From NCBI RefSeq assembly GCF_014192575.1, contig NZ_JACHYC010000007.1, positions 372,001-436,000 on the forward strand: a stretch of 64,000 nt of DNA. The letters run 5' to 3'. The notes under the pieces were generated by a model. The model was not told the origin of the DNA, made no database searches, and was given only the letters and a program-made list of their open reading frames with translations. The DNA is from Variovorax sp. Sphag1AA. Its GTDB lineage: Bacteria; Pseudomonadota; Gammaproteobacteria; Burkholderiales; Burkholderiaceae_C. Positions within the stretch are counted from its first letter, which is position 1; every line of letters begins with the position of its first letter. Below, in pieces: positions 35,113 to 43,487 of this stretch. The position numbers and the translations under genes are program-made.

Positions 35113-35565
35113 TCACGAAGCTTTGCTGCGTGCTTCGCCCGGCCAGACAAAGACTGCTTTGGTCGGCCCGTGCTCCTTGATCACAATGTTCTCGCTCAGC
35201 TTCTTGCCAGCAAGCGTCGCATCGACAACATACTGTCCGGGCGGCAGTTTCGCCAGCAGGAAAGGTCCGTCGGAGGTTGCCTTCATAGTGTCCTTGCCGT
35301 GAGCGTCACGCACCCGAACCTTGACGTCTGCGAGGAAGTCGGCGCGTTGCTTGTCCTTGGCCGCGAACTCCAAGGTCAGCGGCCATTGGGGGCTCGCGTG
35401 TTCGATGGCTCGGGATTCATCCAGCCCGATGCCACCGCTGAGGTATTCGACGGAGCCGAACTTGTGTACTGGGGGCAGCATCGTGGTGGCCTGCGCGAGC
35501 GCTCCGCCCGACAACAGGGCGCCCGCGGTGGCTGTCAGAACGATCTTGCGGAAGAGGGGGCTCAT
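35113..35565 (-). CDS. Secreted carboxypeptidase-regulatory-like protein
   Basis: The 150-residue form starting at ATG 35565 (AAAGGAG nine bases upstream) is preferred over the longer frame to 35712. A signal peptide (MSPLFRKIVLTATAGALLSG) is followed by a single beta domain ending LAKLPPGQYVVDATLAGKKL, a pattern seen in periplasmic carboxypeptidase-regulatory-like domains. Possibly cotranscribed with the Rieske gene just downstream. Function unknown. Confidence 0.75.
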   Translation of the reverse strand: MSPLFRKIVLTATAGALLSGGALAQATTMLPPVHKFGSVEYLSGGIGLDESRAIEHASPQWPLTLEFAAKDKQRADFLADVKVRVRDAHGKDTMKATSDGPFLLAKLPPGQYVVDATLAGKKLSENIVIKEHGPTKAVFVWPGEARSKAS

Positions 35566-35979
35566 GACGACTCTCCTTTGGAGACGAGAGCAGCAGATCG
35601 ATGCAGTGTGCTGCTCGGAGCACTGCTTTCGCGAACCGGTGCAAACGGACCTGAAACGTGCCCGGCACGAAATCTCGTGGCTGTCTCGATGTATCGCCAA
35701 CGAGACTGCCAATGCACAACTTCAATATCGGAGCGGAGGCTTAGAAGGACCTTAAGCGGTCGACCGCGTATCAGAGCGCCATTCAGTCTTCACCATCATC
35801 CAAGGCGCAGCGGCGCAAAGATCTTGCTGTCATCCCGCTCGATCAACAACGCGACCGCGTTCACGGAGTTCACATGCTCCAGCGTCAGCAGTGGCAGACT
35901 CAAGCGTCTGCGACGCCCGCCCCAAGTAGCGTAGTCCGCTAACCGGAGAACGAGTTTGCGATGGGCGCTCTGTTTCTAT
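35566..35979. other. Mostly gene-free; reverse-strand protein fragment
   Basis: On the reverse strand, 35940-35812 reads KLVLRLADYATWGGRRRRLS followed by LPLLTLEHVNSVNAVALLIE and ends at a TGA. It has no start codon and a TAG lies just upstream, so it looks like a gene end left behind. The rest is promoter space for the gene at 35565. Confidence 0.35.
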
Positions 35980-36918
35980 TCACGCGACCCGGCCCGACCA
36001 CCACAGGGACAGGACCGTTGCGATCGCCACCAGCAGCGCGGCGATGCCAGCGAACGCGAACGCGATTTCGGTTCTTTTCTTTTCGAGAACCACACGGTTC
36101 TTCAGCACGTCATAGGCTGCCTCGAGCTCCGAACCGCTGCCAGCATAGAAGTACTGGCCGAGCGTCAGGTTGGCAACGTTCCTAAGCGTCTGTTCATCCA
36201 GGCTCACCCGCATCCGCATGCCTTGGTATCCGATGACTTCTCCGTCCTTGGTCCCGAAGCCGACCGTGAAGATCCTCACACCCCGGTCCGCCGCCAACTG
36301 GGCCGCGTCGATCGGCGACGGACCCGAGGTGTTCTGTCCGTCAGTCAGCAAGACGATCGCGGCGTCTTGATATGAGCCAGGAGCCGCCCTGACAGTGGTC
36401 TCGTGGTCTTGAGGCTCGATAGGAGCCGACTTCAATCGGTCCCCCCGTTCCGAGGTTGTGCCAGGCACAGCAATCTCTTGATCGGGGAAGAGGGTGCCGA
36501 GTGCAACGATGATGGCCTCCCCGATTCCGGTGCTGCGCTGGAAGCGAAGATCCGCGATCGCGGCGACGGCGTCATCGTGGTTCAGGGTCGGGTGCTGGAC
36601 AAGGTGTGCAGTACCACCATAGGCGATCACACCAACGCGCACGTTCACGGGAAGGTCATTGACAAACTTCTCGGCCGCCTGTTGAGAGGCCTTCATGCGA
36701 TTTGGCTTCACGTCCTGTGCCTTCATACTGACTGAAGCATCCATGAGCAGCAAGATCGTCTGCTGCGGCATCGGCAGGACAACGACCGCGGAGGGTCTGG
36801 CCGCCGCCAGCACGAGAAGGGCGACGGCGACGAGAATCAGTGCGGGCGGCAGGTGACGACGCCAGAGAGTCCCGCGCCCTTGTGCTTGCCCCACCAGCCC
36901 AAGGCTCGTGTAGCGCAA
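35980..36918 (-). CDS. VWA-domain protein (BatA-like), N-terminus missing
   Basis: A 312-residue von Willebrand factor A protein. ILLLMDASVSMKAQDV is the MIDAS strand (D-x-S-x-S), VLLTDGQNTSG the later Asp, and a C-terminal membrane segment (IAFAFAGIAALLVAIATVLS) is present. BatA-like proteins act in the periplasm, usually with MoxR ATPases, in envelope or enzyme assembly. Family members begin with a further membrane segment about 50 residues before RYTSLGLVG; here the frame closes at a stop near 37015 and only a TTG is available, so the gene is truncated and may not work. Confidence 0.7.
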   Translation of the reverse strand: MRYTSLGLVGQAQGRGTLWRRHLPPALILVAVALLVLAAARPSAVVVLPMPQQTILLLMDASVSMKAQDVKPNRMKASQQAAEKFVNDLPVNVRVGVIAYGGTAHLVQHPTLNHDDAVAAIADLRFQRSTGIGEAIIVALGTLFPDQEIAVPGTTSERGDRLKSAPIEPQDHETTVRAAPGSYQDAAIVLLTDGQNTSGPSPIDAAQLAADRGVRIFTVGFGTKDGEVIGYQGMRMRVSLDEQTLRNVANLTLGQYFYAGSGSELEAAYDVLKNRVVLEKKRTEIAFAFAGIAALLVAIATVLSLWWSGRVA

Positions 36919-37163
36919 GCAGGTTCGATGACGGGGTCGACTACCGTTGTGCAGCGTGAGCGGCCGGTCGACGGGGCACTCTCCGCAGCCGGGTGGCCGC
37001 CGGGTAGCGGAAGTTCAGGGTGCGCAAACAACCTGCTAAAAGCGCAAACAACTCAACACATGCGCGAACAGTCTGCCCCAAATCGTGAGGGTGTTTGATT
37101 GGGGCATTGCAGCGTGCAAAACGACCTCCGGGTGAGACCCCCGATCGAACCGGGCCGCGTGGA
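36919..37163. other. Gene-free break region
   Basis: No gene found. GCGCAAACAAC occurs twice within 30 bases (about 37020-37050). The region adjoins the truncated VWA gene and may mark a deletion or insertion point. Confidence 0.3.
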
Positions 37164-38492
37164 TCAAAGACCACGTTCAAGGCGCCCCAATTCCGGAATC
37201 CACTGCGAGACGGCTGGCCAGACACTTCCCCACATAAGCAGACCTACGATGCCCGCAACGGCGATGCATAGCGTTGCCCGGACCAGCTTGCCGACCAAGT
37301 CCGGATTGCGAGTTCGCAGAACGAACGAGAGGCTGAACGCGAGACTTGTGAATGAGGCCAGCACCGCCCCAATACCAGCGACACTGGGCGAGATGCTCCC
37401 TTGAGATGTGAGCGCTGCAGCGGCGGCTACCGCGCTGGCGCTGGACATCAGGCCGCCGACTACGCAGACGAAGTAGAACCCCAGATCGCCGAACTGGTGC
37501 TGGGTCAATCCGCCGACCACATGCAGCACCAGGAATACGACTCCGTACTTGAGCGCCAGAGGCAAGGAGAAGGGCAGTTCGAGCTTGATCTCCGGCGACT
37601 TCTCGCCAAGACGGTGCCGTCGCCGCCCATAGCTCCACGTCACGATGGCAATGCTTGTCAGCAGCATCAGTGCGAACGCGGCCAGCGAGCCGAGCAGGGC
37701 CAACGGCGCAAGGATCAGAAGCAGGATCGCGTTGCGCATGATCATTGCGGACGTCGCCAGAAGGATTCCTCGATACGCTGAATCCACTGTTCCTTCTGGC
37801 GACTGTTTCACGCGCGAGGACAACTCGATCACAGTGAAGTTGCTGTTCACCAGTCCACCCAGGAAGCCCGAAAGCTCCGTGCCACGGGTCCCATACAGCT
37901 TCCAGAGGATGTAGTTCACGAAGCCGATGCTCGCGATGAGGATCACTGTCACCCAAGCTGCGCGGGGGTCCACGAGCTTCCACGGCCCGACCGGGCCCGC
38001 TGGCAAGGCTGGGTAGATCACGATGGCCAGAATGGCCAACAGGAGGGCGGAGCGCATTTCGCCCTCGGTCAATCCGGTGGAGAGGCCGGCCAAACGTTCC
38101 TTCCAGGCCAAGAGTGCCGTCGCGATGACCATCACGGCGGCCGGGGAGATGGTGTGGCCCTGGCCGCAGAGAATGCCGGCGACGCAGGTGACAAGCATCG
38201 CGGCTGACGTGGTCAACTCAGTCCCTTGTCCCGCGCGCAGCGTCTGCACGTTCAGAAGGACAGCCAGCATCCCGACCAGCGCCAGGATCAAGAGCGCGAA
38301 CGCGACGCCGAGAGATCCGCCCAGCGCGCCGAGGAGCGCTATGAATCCGAAAGTGCGCAGCCCGGCTTCTTTGCCGCGCCGCTCGCGCTCCAGTCCGATC
38401 AGAAGGCCCAGCGCGAGGCTGAGCGCCAAGCGCACGAGAATCTGCAGGTAGGGCCATTCGACATTGGGCAGTGCTGGCGGGGGTTCAAACAT
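37164..38492 (-). CDS. MgtC/SapB plus DUF4010 membrane protein
   Basis: A 442-residue integral membrane protein with about 11-12 segments. The N-terminus (ALGLLIGLERERRGK ... GLRTFGFIALLGALGG) is the MgtC/SapB signature; the rest is DUF4010 (GLVNSNFTVIELSSR, VVGGLMSSASAVAAAAAL). Such proteins are thought to be transporters of unknown cargo. AAGGAG is 13 bases before the ATG, rather far. It follows the PAP2 relic and the riboswitch-controlled antiporter unit on the same strand but is separated by gaps, so membership in the fluoride regulon is unclear. Confidence 0.82.
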   Translation of the reverse strand: MFEPPPALPNVEWPYLQILVRLALSLALGLLIGLERERRGKEAGLRTFGFIALLGALGGSLGVAFALLILALVGMLAVLLNVQTLRAGQGTELTTSAAMLVTCVAGILCGQGHTISPAAVMVIATALLAWKERLAGLSTGLTEGEMRSALLLAILAIVIYPALPAGPVGPWKLVDPRAAWVTVILIASIGFVNYILWKLYGTRGTELSGFLGGLVNSNFTVIELSSRVKQSPEGTVDSAYRGILLATSAMIMRNAILLLILAPLALLGSLAAFALMLLTSIAIVTWSYGRRRHRLGEKSPEIKLELPFSLPLALKYGVVFLVLHVVGGLTQHQFGDLGFYFVCVVGGLMSSASAVAAAAALTSQGSISPSVAGIGAVLASFTSLAFSLSFVLRTRNPDLVGKLVRATLCIAVAGIVGLLMWGSVWPAVSQWIPELGRLERGL

Positions 38493-38672
38493 GACCGCGT
38501 CATCGCTCCTTGATCAATGCCACATTCTCATCAAGTGCGCGCGTTCTGGCCATCATCTGTCCTAACCGTCCGGTGGCGGAGTCGACATGCCAGAGTCTCG
38601 ACTGATGGTCCTGGTGACGAGCTTCGATCGCAGGAAGCGCTCCCCAGCGTGTCACTGGCCAGTTGTCCAACT

Positions 38673-39219
38673 TCAAGCCCGTCGCATGACGTTGGCGATG
38701 GTCCGAAAAGTCAGATCCGCAAACGCGGCGCTGCCTATCGCAACCACTGCCGACATGATCATGTCCAGAGGCCAGTGGATGCCGACGTAAATTCGCGCCC
38801 AGGCGAGCACAAACCCAAACGCAGTCAAGACTGCGGATAGAGACCACTTCCCTTTCATCGCAAAGACGGCTGCAATGACCCAGACAAACGTCACATGCGA
38901 ACTAGGCATCGAGTTGTTCGCTGCATGATGCACAAGAGCTGGCCCAAAGCCGGCGGCAAACGGGCGGTCATGGTACGCGTGGGCATTGCAGAGCGCCTCT
39001 ACGATCCAGCCGAGCAACCATGCGACGGCAATCGTGGCCATGAATCTCACGTCTCGTGCCCGATACAGGTAGACCGCCGTCACCAGGACCGCCACGTATA
39101 CCGGGCAGTTCAGACAACACGATGCCTGACGCGACGACGAACTTCGTCGCAGTGGGTGAAGCGCGCAGGTATTCGAGCCCAGAGACATTCCAAGTCTCCA
39201 AAAGAGGCAGGCTATACAT
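38673..39219 (-). pseudogene. PAP2-family phosphatase with a frameshift
   Basis: The C-terminal frame gives a clear PAP2 phosphatase: YHDRPFAAGFGPALVHHAAN, NSMPSSHVTFVW and ARIYVGIHWPLDMI are the three catalytic blocks. The N-terminal frame beginning MYSLPLLETWNVSGLEYL (ATG 39219) carries the first part and ends with VLSELPG. Joining them across CTGCCCGGTATAC by dropping one C restores LSELPVYVAVLVTAVYLY. So a single extra base near 39097 breaks the gene. It could be a true mutation or a sequencing error. An undecaprenyl-diphosphatase-like or lipid phosphatase role would be typical. Confidence 0.7.
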
Positions 39220-39285
39220 TCGGGATTTCGAGGAACATGAGGACGAGGCCGCGACAGGGCCGTGCGGCTAGGGCGCTCTGCGGCC

Positions 39286-39711
39286 CTATTTGTTCTGGCG
39301 AACAATGGTTACCGCGCAATACGCATAGGCGACGACCTGCCTTGCCACCGAGCCGATGAGCCATCGCTCGAACAATGTGTGCCCGCGATGGCCGACTACG
39401 ATGTGGTCGATGGCATGCTGTTCGGCGTAACGTACCAACTGCTCTGCTGGATGGCCGATCACAAGCTGCGAATGTGCAGCCAAGCCATCGTTGGCCAACC
39501 TCACTTTGAGGGCAGAGAGGACGCGGTTGTAGCGACGCTGTACGTCTTCGAGTGCCGCCTCCGTTTCGACTTCGTCGCCGAAGTCCGGCGGTCTCGCGAC
39601 AACCAATGCATGCAGTTCGGCCGCGTAGCGCTTGGCCATCTCAGCCGCGAAGCCGTATGCGTTGTCGGAAGACGCCGAACCGTCATAGCCCAGGAGAATC
39701 CTGCGAATCAT
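39286..39711 (-). CDS. uspA: Universal stress protein, last gene of riboswitch unit 1
   Basis: A 141-residue UspA-fold protein: RRILLGYDGSASSDNAYGFA at the start, and IVVGHRGHTLFERWLIGSVA near the end, which holds the GxxG-9x-GS ATP-binding pattern. AAGGAGG precedes the ATG at 39711, which overlaps the antiporter stop (ATGA). UspA proteins are known among genes under fluoride riboswitches. Another UspA lies in the crcB unit at 45804. Confidence 0.9.
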   Translation of the reverse strand: MIRRILLGYDGSASSDNAYGFAAEMAKRYAAELHALVVARPPDFGDEVETEAALEDVQRRYNRVLSALKVRLANDGLAAHSQLVIGHPAEQLVRYAEQHAIDHIVVGHRGHTLFERWLIGSVARQVVAYAYCAVTIVRQNK

Positions 39712-40931
39712 GATGCCCTCCTTGCTGCGGTGCTACCGCTTTCCTCGCTCAGGGCTGGCGCTTCACCGGGATCCGCTGCCTGTGAGTCGATGAGATGACG
39801 TGGAAGGAAGAAGGCGTTGGCAATCAGGGTGGGAACGACGGCGCTCAGGATCACGGTTGCGACCAATGCCGAGTACTGTGCCTGGTTGATGACGTCGTGA
39901 GAGAGTCCGAACAAGGCGGCGATGGTCCCGAACGTCAGCCCGGTTGACATAAGCAGCGTCGTGTACGCGGCTTCGCGTCGTGGAGCTGCGTACAGACGTG
40001 TGACGGGATAGACGCCGACGATCTTCGTAACCATCTTGGCGATGAGAAGGATCAGCATTGCTGCCGGCGCTGCAACGAGGGCCGGAATTGAAACCAGCGA
40101 TCCGGCGCGGATGAAGTAGAACGGTGTCAGCAGCCCGAAGGTCAGGGTTCTCAGGCGTCGCACCAGTACATGGTCCTTGCCGACCGTGCCTGCAAGCACC
40201 ATGCCGATCAGGTACGCGGGAAGCACCGCCTCGCTGTCGGCCCAAGTTGCAAGCGCACCCATCCCGAAGAGGCACAGCATCAGGAACTTGGCCTCAAGTT
40301 CAGACGGACGCCCGCCGTAGCGACGAAAGAACCAAGGCGTGATGATGGGCAGGACGACGAACACGACGATGCCGGCGCCGAGAAAGATCAAAGTGCGCAC
40401 GCTAAACGGTGCGAAGAGCAGACCTAGCGCAACCACGGTCGCAAGGTCGGTCACAAAGCAGGCGGCCAACACTGTCTTGCCGTAGTCGGAACGGTTGATG
40501 CCGAACTCCAGCATGACCGCATAGACGACAGCCACGGACGTCGTGGACATGGCGATCCCTGCAAGCCAGCTCGCCTGACCTGACCAACCGAGTACGAAGC
40601 GCGCGATCGCCGCGCACCCGAGAAACGGACCAAGGAAGCTGATGAAGCCGATCGCGCCGGCTTGCTTCCACTGCCGCTTGAATACGACCGGATCGAGTTC
40701 GGCACCCGCCAGGAAAGTGAGCACGATGGCACCGGCTCCCGCAAGGAATTTCAGCCACGAGGCATCCCCCGCCAAGATCGTGCTGCTCAACAAGGCGCCG
40801 ATGACCAGCTGGGCGATGGTGCCGACGACGATTTCGGAGAGAGCCGTCGCCACTTTCAGCCATATGGAAAGGAGCGTCGCGAGGAGTGCCAGTCCGAGCC
40901 AGAGGGCAGCTTGAGCCCAGATCTCGGTCAT
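39708..40931 (-). CDS. CPA2-type cation/proton antiporter
   Basis: A 407-residue monovalent cation:proton antiporter with about 12 membrane segments (Na+/H+ exchanger domain, KefB/NapA-like). LTFLAGAELDP and STTSVAVVYAVMLEFG are family helices, and CFVTDLATVVALGLLF carries the ion-binding TDLAT block. Sodium-proton antiporters are among genes known to follow fluoride riboswitches; the usual explanation is pH or ion homeostasis when HF enters and dissociates. It overlaps DUF190 upstream and UspA downstream by four bases each. Confidence 0.88.
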   Translation of the reverse strand: MTEIWAQAALWLGLALLATLLSIWLKVATALSEIVVGTIAQLVIGALLSSTILAGDASWLKFLAGAGAIVLTFLAGAELDPVVFKRQWKQAGAIGFISFLGPFLGCAAIARFVLGWSGQASWLAGIAMSTTSVAVVYAVMLEFGINRSDYGKTVLAACFVTDLATVVALGLLFAPFSVRTLIFLGAGIVVFVVLPIITPWFFRRYGGRPSELEAKFLMLCLFGMGALATWADSEAVLPAYLIGMVLAGTVGKDHVLVRRLRTLTFGLLTPFYFIRAGSLVSIPALVAAPAAMLILLIAKMVTKIVGVYPVTRLYAAPRREAAYTTLLMSTGLTFGTIAALFGLSHDVINQAQYSALVATVILSAVVPTLIANAFFLPRHLIDSQAADPGEAPALSEESGSTAARRAS

Positions 40932-41296
40932 GGTGCACCATCCCCTGCCGAAGCGGCTCCAATGGAGGGGTCCCCGGTCTTCGGATTGATGACCCCGAAA
41001 ACGGCCGGCACGCGCGCGTAGAAGACCCGAACACTTTCCTTCTGCAGGAGCGCGAGGAGCTTGGTAGCTTCGTCATCCGTGACGATGAACTCCACCTCGA
41101 CGGTCATCGTGCCGGCCAGCTCGAAGAAGTGGTCCTCATGAAGAATGTGGTGGCTGCCGAAGCCTGCCATCGCCCGAAACGCAGAGCCGCCGCGGATTCC
41201 GAGTTTGTTCGCCTCCTTGAGCAGCCATTCCCAGACGAGCGTGTGGTGGACGCGTTGATTCTCGTGCACGTAGAAGCGCAGGAAAGATCCGTTCAT
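40928..41296 (-). CDS. DUF190 (PII-like) protein, first gene of riboswitch unit 1
   Basis: A 122-residue DUF190 protein, a small ferredoxin-like PII-type fold: FLRFYVHENQRVHHTLVWEW, then GIRGGSAFRAMAGFGSHH and a C-terminal part ending in an acidic/glycine tail. DUF190 proteins are frequent partners of CrcB channels, probably as regulators. AAGGAG precedes the ATG. It starts 142 bases after the intrinsic terminator of the fluoride riboswitch at 41471, and a second, more divergent DUF190-like gene follows the CLC gene (43143). Confidence 0.85.
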   Translation of the reverse strand: MNGSFLRFYVHENQRVHHTLVWEWLLKEANKLGIRGGSAFRAMAGFGSHHILHEDHFFELAGTMTVEVEFIVTDDEATKLLALLQKESVRVFYARVPAVFGVINPKTGDPSIGAASAGDGAP

Positions 41297-41437
41297 GGCT
41301 AGGGCTCCTTGTGGGTCGCACAGACAGGGCCTGGCGCATGCCCGACGCTGCCTGTTGAGCGCGGTGGGAGAAAGGTTGCTTCGTTCACGTCCGATCCCTT
41401 CTTCGCATGGAGTGGGTGGGCGTTGAACGGGCTGAAA

Positions 41438-41479
41438 ACAAAAATGCCTACCGCACCCGAGTTGAGCTTGGTAGGCATC
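41438..41479 (-). terminator. Riboswitch-controlled intrinsic terminator
   Basis: On the reverse strand ATGCCTACC ... GGTAGGCAT is followed by TTTTTGTTTT. The left arm is also the 3' end of the fluoride aptamer, so aptamer and terminator exclude each other: the classic fluoride-ON design. Confidence 0.88.
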
Positions 41480-41518
41480 ATCAGCCGTTAGGCGGTTAAA
41501 GGAGGTATGCCATCTCCC
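41471..41518 (-). promoter_or_regulatory. Fluoride riboswitch 1 (unit: DUF190, antiporter, UspA)
   Basis: The reverse strand reads GGGAGATGGCATACCTCC, then ACCGCC, then GGCTGATGATGCCTACC. This matches the crcB motif: 5' GGxGATGGCxTxCCxCC, a CCGCC core and 3' GCTGATGATGCCTAC. Transcription should start at or next to the first G. Confidence 0.95.
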
Positions 41519-41527
41519 TTACTGGTC

Positions 41528-41556
41528 ATTCTAGCGAACACCGGCCGAACCAGCAA
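41528..41556 (-). promoter_or_regulatory. Sigma-70 promoter of riboswitch unit 1
   Basis: TTGCTG - 17 bases - TAGAAT, ending 10 bases before the aptamer. Confidence 0.8.
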
Positions 41557-41611
41557 TTTGGGCGTTCGGGCTCGGTGTCGCACCACGCATTGGTGATCAA
41601 AGTTGCTCGCA

Positions 41612-42913
41612 TCAGGCCGCTACCGTGGCGCCCTGAGCCTTCTCGGCGCGCGGATCGTGCCCGATGAGCAGAACCAGGATGAAGGCCACGACGGCCAAGA
41701 GTGCCAAGAAGAGCACCGCATAGAAGTCGTTGCCCATCTTGTCTTTCAGAAGGCCGAAGATGGTCGGTCCGATGTAGCCACCAAGGTTGCCGATCGAATT
41801 GATCCAGGCAATGCCGGCAGCGGCGGCCACGCCACTCAGCAAGGCGGTTGGAATCGTCCAGAACACGGGCAACGCCGTGAAGATTCCGAACGCTGCGAGC
41901 GTCACTGCGGCCATTTTGGGGATCGGCGATGCAATTTCTGCGGCCGCTACGAGGCCCACGATGATGCAGACCAGTGGCACCAGGAGGAACCACTTGCGTT
42001 CGCGACGCGCATCCGACCAGCGCGTCCATAGCACCATTGCGATGGCGCCGACAAGGTAGGGGAATGCGTTGATGAAGCCGATCTCGACATTTGTGAGACC
42101 ACCGAATCCCTTGATGATCTGTGGGAGAAAGAATCCAAGGCCATAGAGAGGCACCGTGATGCCCATGTAGACGAAGCCGAGGCCGATCACGCGCCAGTTG
42201 AAAAGCGTCTGCTTCCAGGAGATCTTGTGGAGGGACTCGCGATTGCGGCGTTCTGCGACCAGGGTCCCTTTCAGCCAGGCGCGCTCGTTCGTGCTGAGCC
42301 ACTTCGCATCGTCTGGACCATCCGGCAGATAGAAGAGAACGACGAGGGTTAGGACCAGCGCCGGGATGGCTTCAAGGATGAATAGCCACTGCCAGCCCCG
42401 CAGGCCCGCAATGCCGTCCATGTTGAGGATGTAGCCCGAGATCGGTGAGCCGATCACCGTCGAGATCGGCACTGCAAACATGAACCAGCCAACGATGCGG
42501 GCACGGTATTGCGACGGAAACCAGAGCGTGAGATAGAAGATCACGCCCGGAAAGAACCCCGCTTCGGCGGCGCCGAGGAGGAAGCGCACGACGTTGAAGC
42601 TCGTCGCGCCCGCCACCCACGCCTGTGCTGCGGAGAGGATCCCCCAGGTAAACATGATGCGCGCGATCCAGCGACGAGCGCCGAACCGCTCCAGCGCGAG
42701 GTTGCTTGGCACCTCAAGGAGGAAGTACGCGATGAAGAAGATGCCCGCAGCATTGCCGAACACGGTGCTTGTAAATCCGAGGTCCTTGGACATCGAGGCG
42801 CCGGCGAACCCAAGGTTGACGCGGTCCAGGTATGCAACGAAATAGGCAATCATCAGCAGCGGCAAGAGCCGCCAACTGATCTTCGAGATGGTGGTCTGTT
42901 CTATTGCATTCAT
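41612..42913 (-). CDS. MFS transporter, anion:cation symporter type
   Basis: A 433-residue, 12-helix major facilitator. ATG 42913 with GGAG nine bases upstream is the start (MNAIEQTTISKISWRLLPLL); the frame is open to 43207. YFVAYLDRVNLGFAGASMSK near residue 25 is the ACS-family opening, AEAGFFPGVIFYLTLWFP the helix 4-5 motif. Members take up organic acids such as hexuronates, phthalate or tartrate. It has no riboswitch and stands between two fluoride units, so it may be an unrelated passenger or a carboxylate carrier. About 230 bases separate it from the DUF190-like gene upstream. Confidence 0.85.
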   Translation of the reverse strand: MNAIEQTTISKISWRLLPLLMIAYFVAYLDRVNLGFAGASMSKDLGFTSTVFGNAAGIFFIAYFLLEVPSNLALERFGARRWIARIMFTWGILSAAQAWVAGATSFNVVRFLLGAAEAGFFPGVIFYLTLWFPSQYRARIVGWFMFAVPISTVIGSPISGYILNMDGIAGLRGWQWLFILEAIPALVLTLVVLFYLPDGPDDAKWLSTNERAWLKGTLVAERRNRESLHKISWKQTLFNWRVIGLGFVYMGITVPLYGLGFFLPQIIKGFGGLTNVEIGFINAFPYLVGAIAMVLWTRWSDARRERKWFLLVPLVCIIVGLVAAAEIASPIPKMAAVTLAAFGIFTALPVFWTIPTALLSGVAAAAGIAWINSIGNLGGYIGPTIFGLLKDKMGNDFYAVLFLALLAVVAFILVLLIGHDPRAEKAQGATVAA

Positions 42914-43142
42914 TTGTTCTCCAGAGTTGTTATAGGTCCGATGCACCTTGTTGATCTGATGCGCCGGAACGCTTTGTCGGCACAAGGCCGCTTGGTACGC
43001 CGGGCGGACGTCGTCTGCGCGGCGATTGGGGATGGCCGGTGCTCCGGATGAGGCGGCCATAGTGTTCCTTCTTAACGCACTGAGAGGCGCGACCCCGAAG
43101 CCATGCCTGCTGCATGGATGCGGTACCGCCAGCCAGTGCAAG
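42914..43142. other. Gap between the MFS and DUF190-like genes
   Basis: No gene supported. It should contain the MFS promoter; no aptamer motif (GATGATGCC/GGAGATGG) is present here. Confidence 0.4.
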
Positions 43143-43487
43143 TCAGGGAGTGAACTGGATCTCGCATCGATAGAGGACGGCCCGAACCTTCTGAAGCTCT
43201 TCGGCATGCTCGCGAAGGAACTTGCGGAGACGGCTTTCCGTGTCGATCAGTTCAATGCACTGAGGGATGCGCCCTGAGGTGCTCTCGAAATGGTGATGCG
43301 TCATCTTGTCACCTGGCAGATAGCCCGAGTCGATCCGATGCATCACGGCTTGATGGATATGCGCTCGGCGCGCGCACTGCAGCAGGTGATGCCCGAGGGC
43401 GGGAGCGCTCAGGCGATGCCAGAAGCGCGTTCCCCGTGCGCGGGCGGACAGGGGAAAATAAAGACGCAGCGAGGCCATTTCACTCAT
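43143..43487 (-). CDS. DUF190-like protein after CLC-F
   Basis: A 114-residue protein overlapping the CLC gene by four bases. It begins MSEMASLRLYFPLSARARGT and contains IPQCIELIDTESRLRKFLRE, a pattern like the DUF190/PII C-terminal strand-helix (I-I-DTE-KIR-FL). It is more divergent than the DUF190 at 40928, has a His-rich middle (DKMTHHHFES) and could bind a metal. Probably a regulator of the transporter it is coupled to. Confidence 0.7.
   Translation of the reverse strand: MSEMASLRLYFPLSARARGTRFWHRLSAPALGHHLLQCARRAHIHQAVMHRIDSGYLPGDKMTHHHFESTSGRIPQCIELIDTESRLRKFLREHAEELQKVRAVLYRCEIQFTP

Noticed and set aside
41612..42913. MFS gene as part of the fluoride regulon
   Set aside because: No aptamer lies upstream and a 230-base gap separates it from the CLC-F unit; position alone is not enough.
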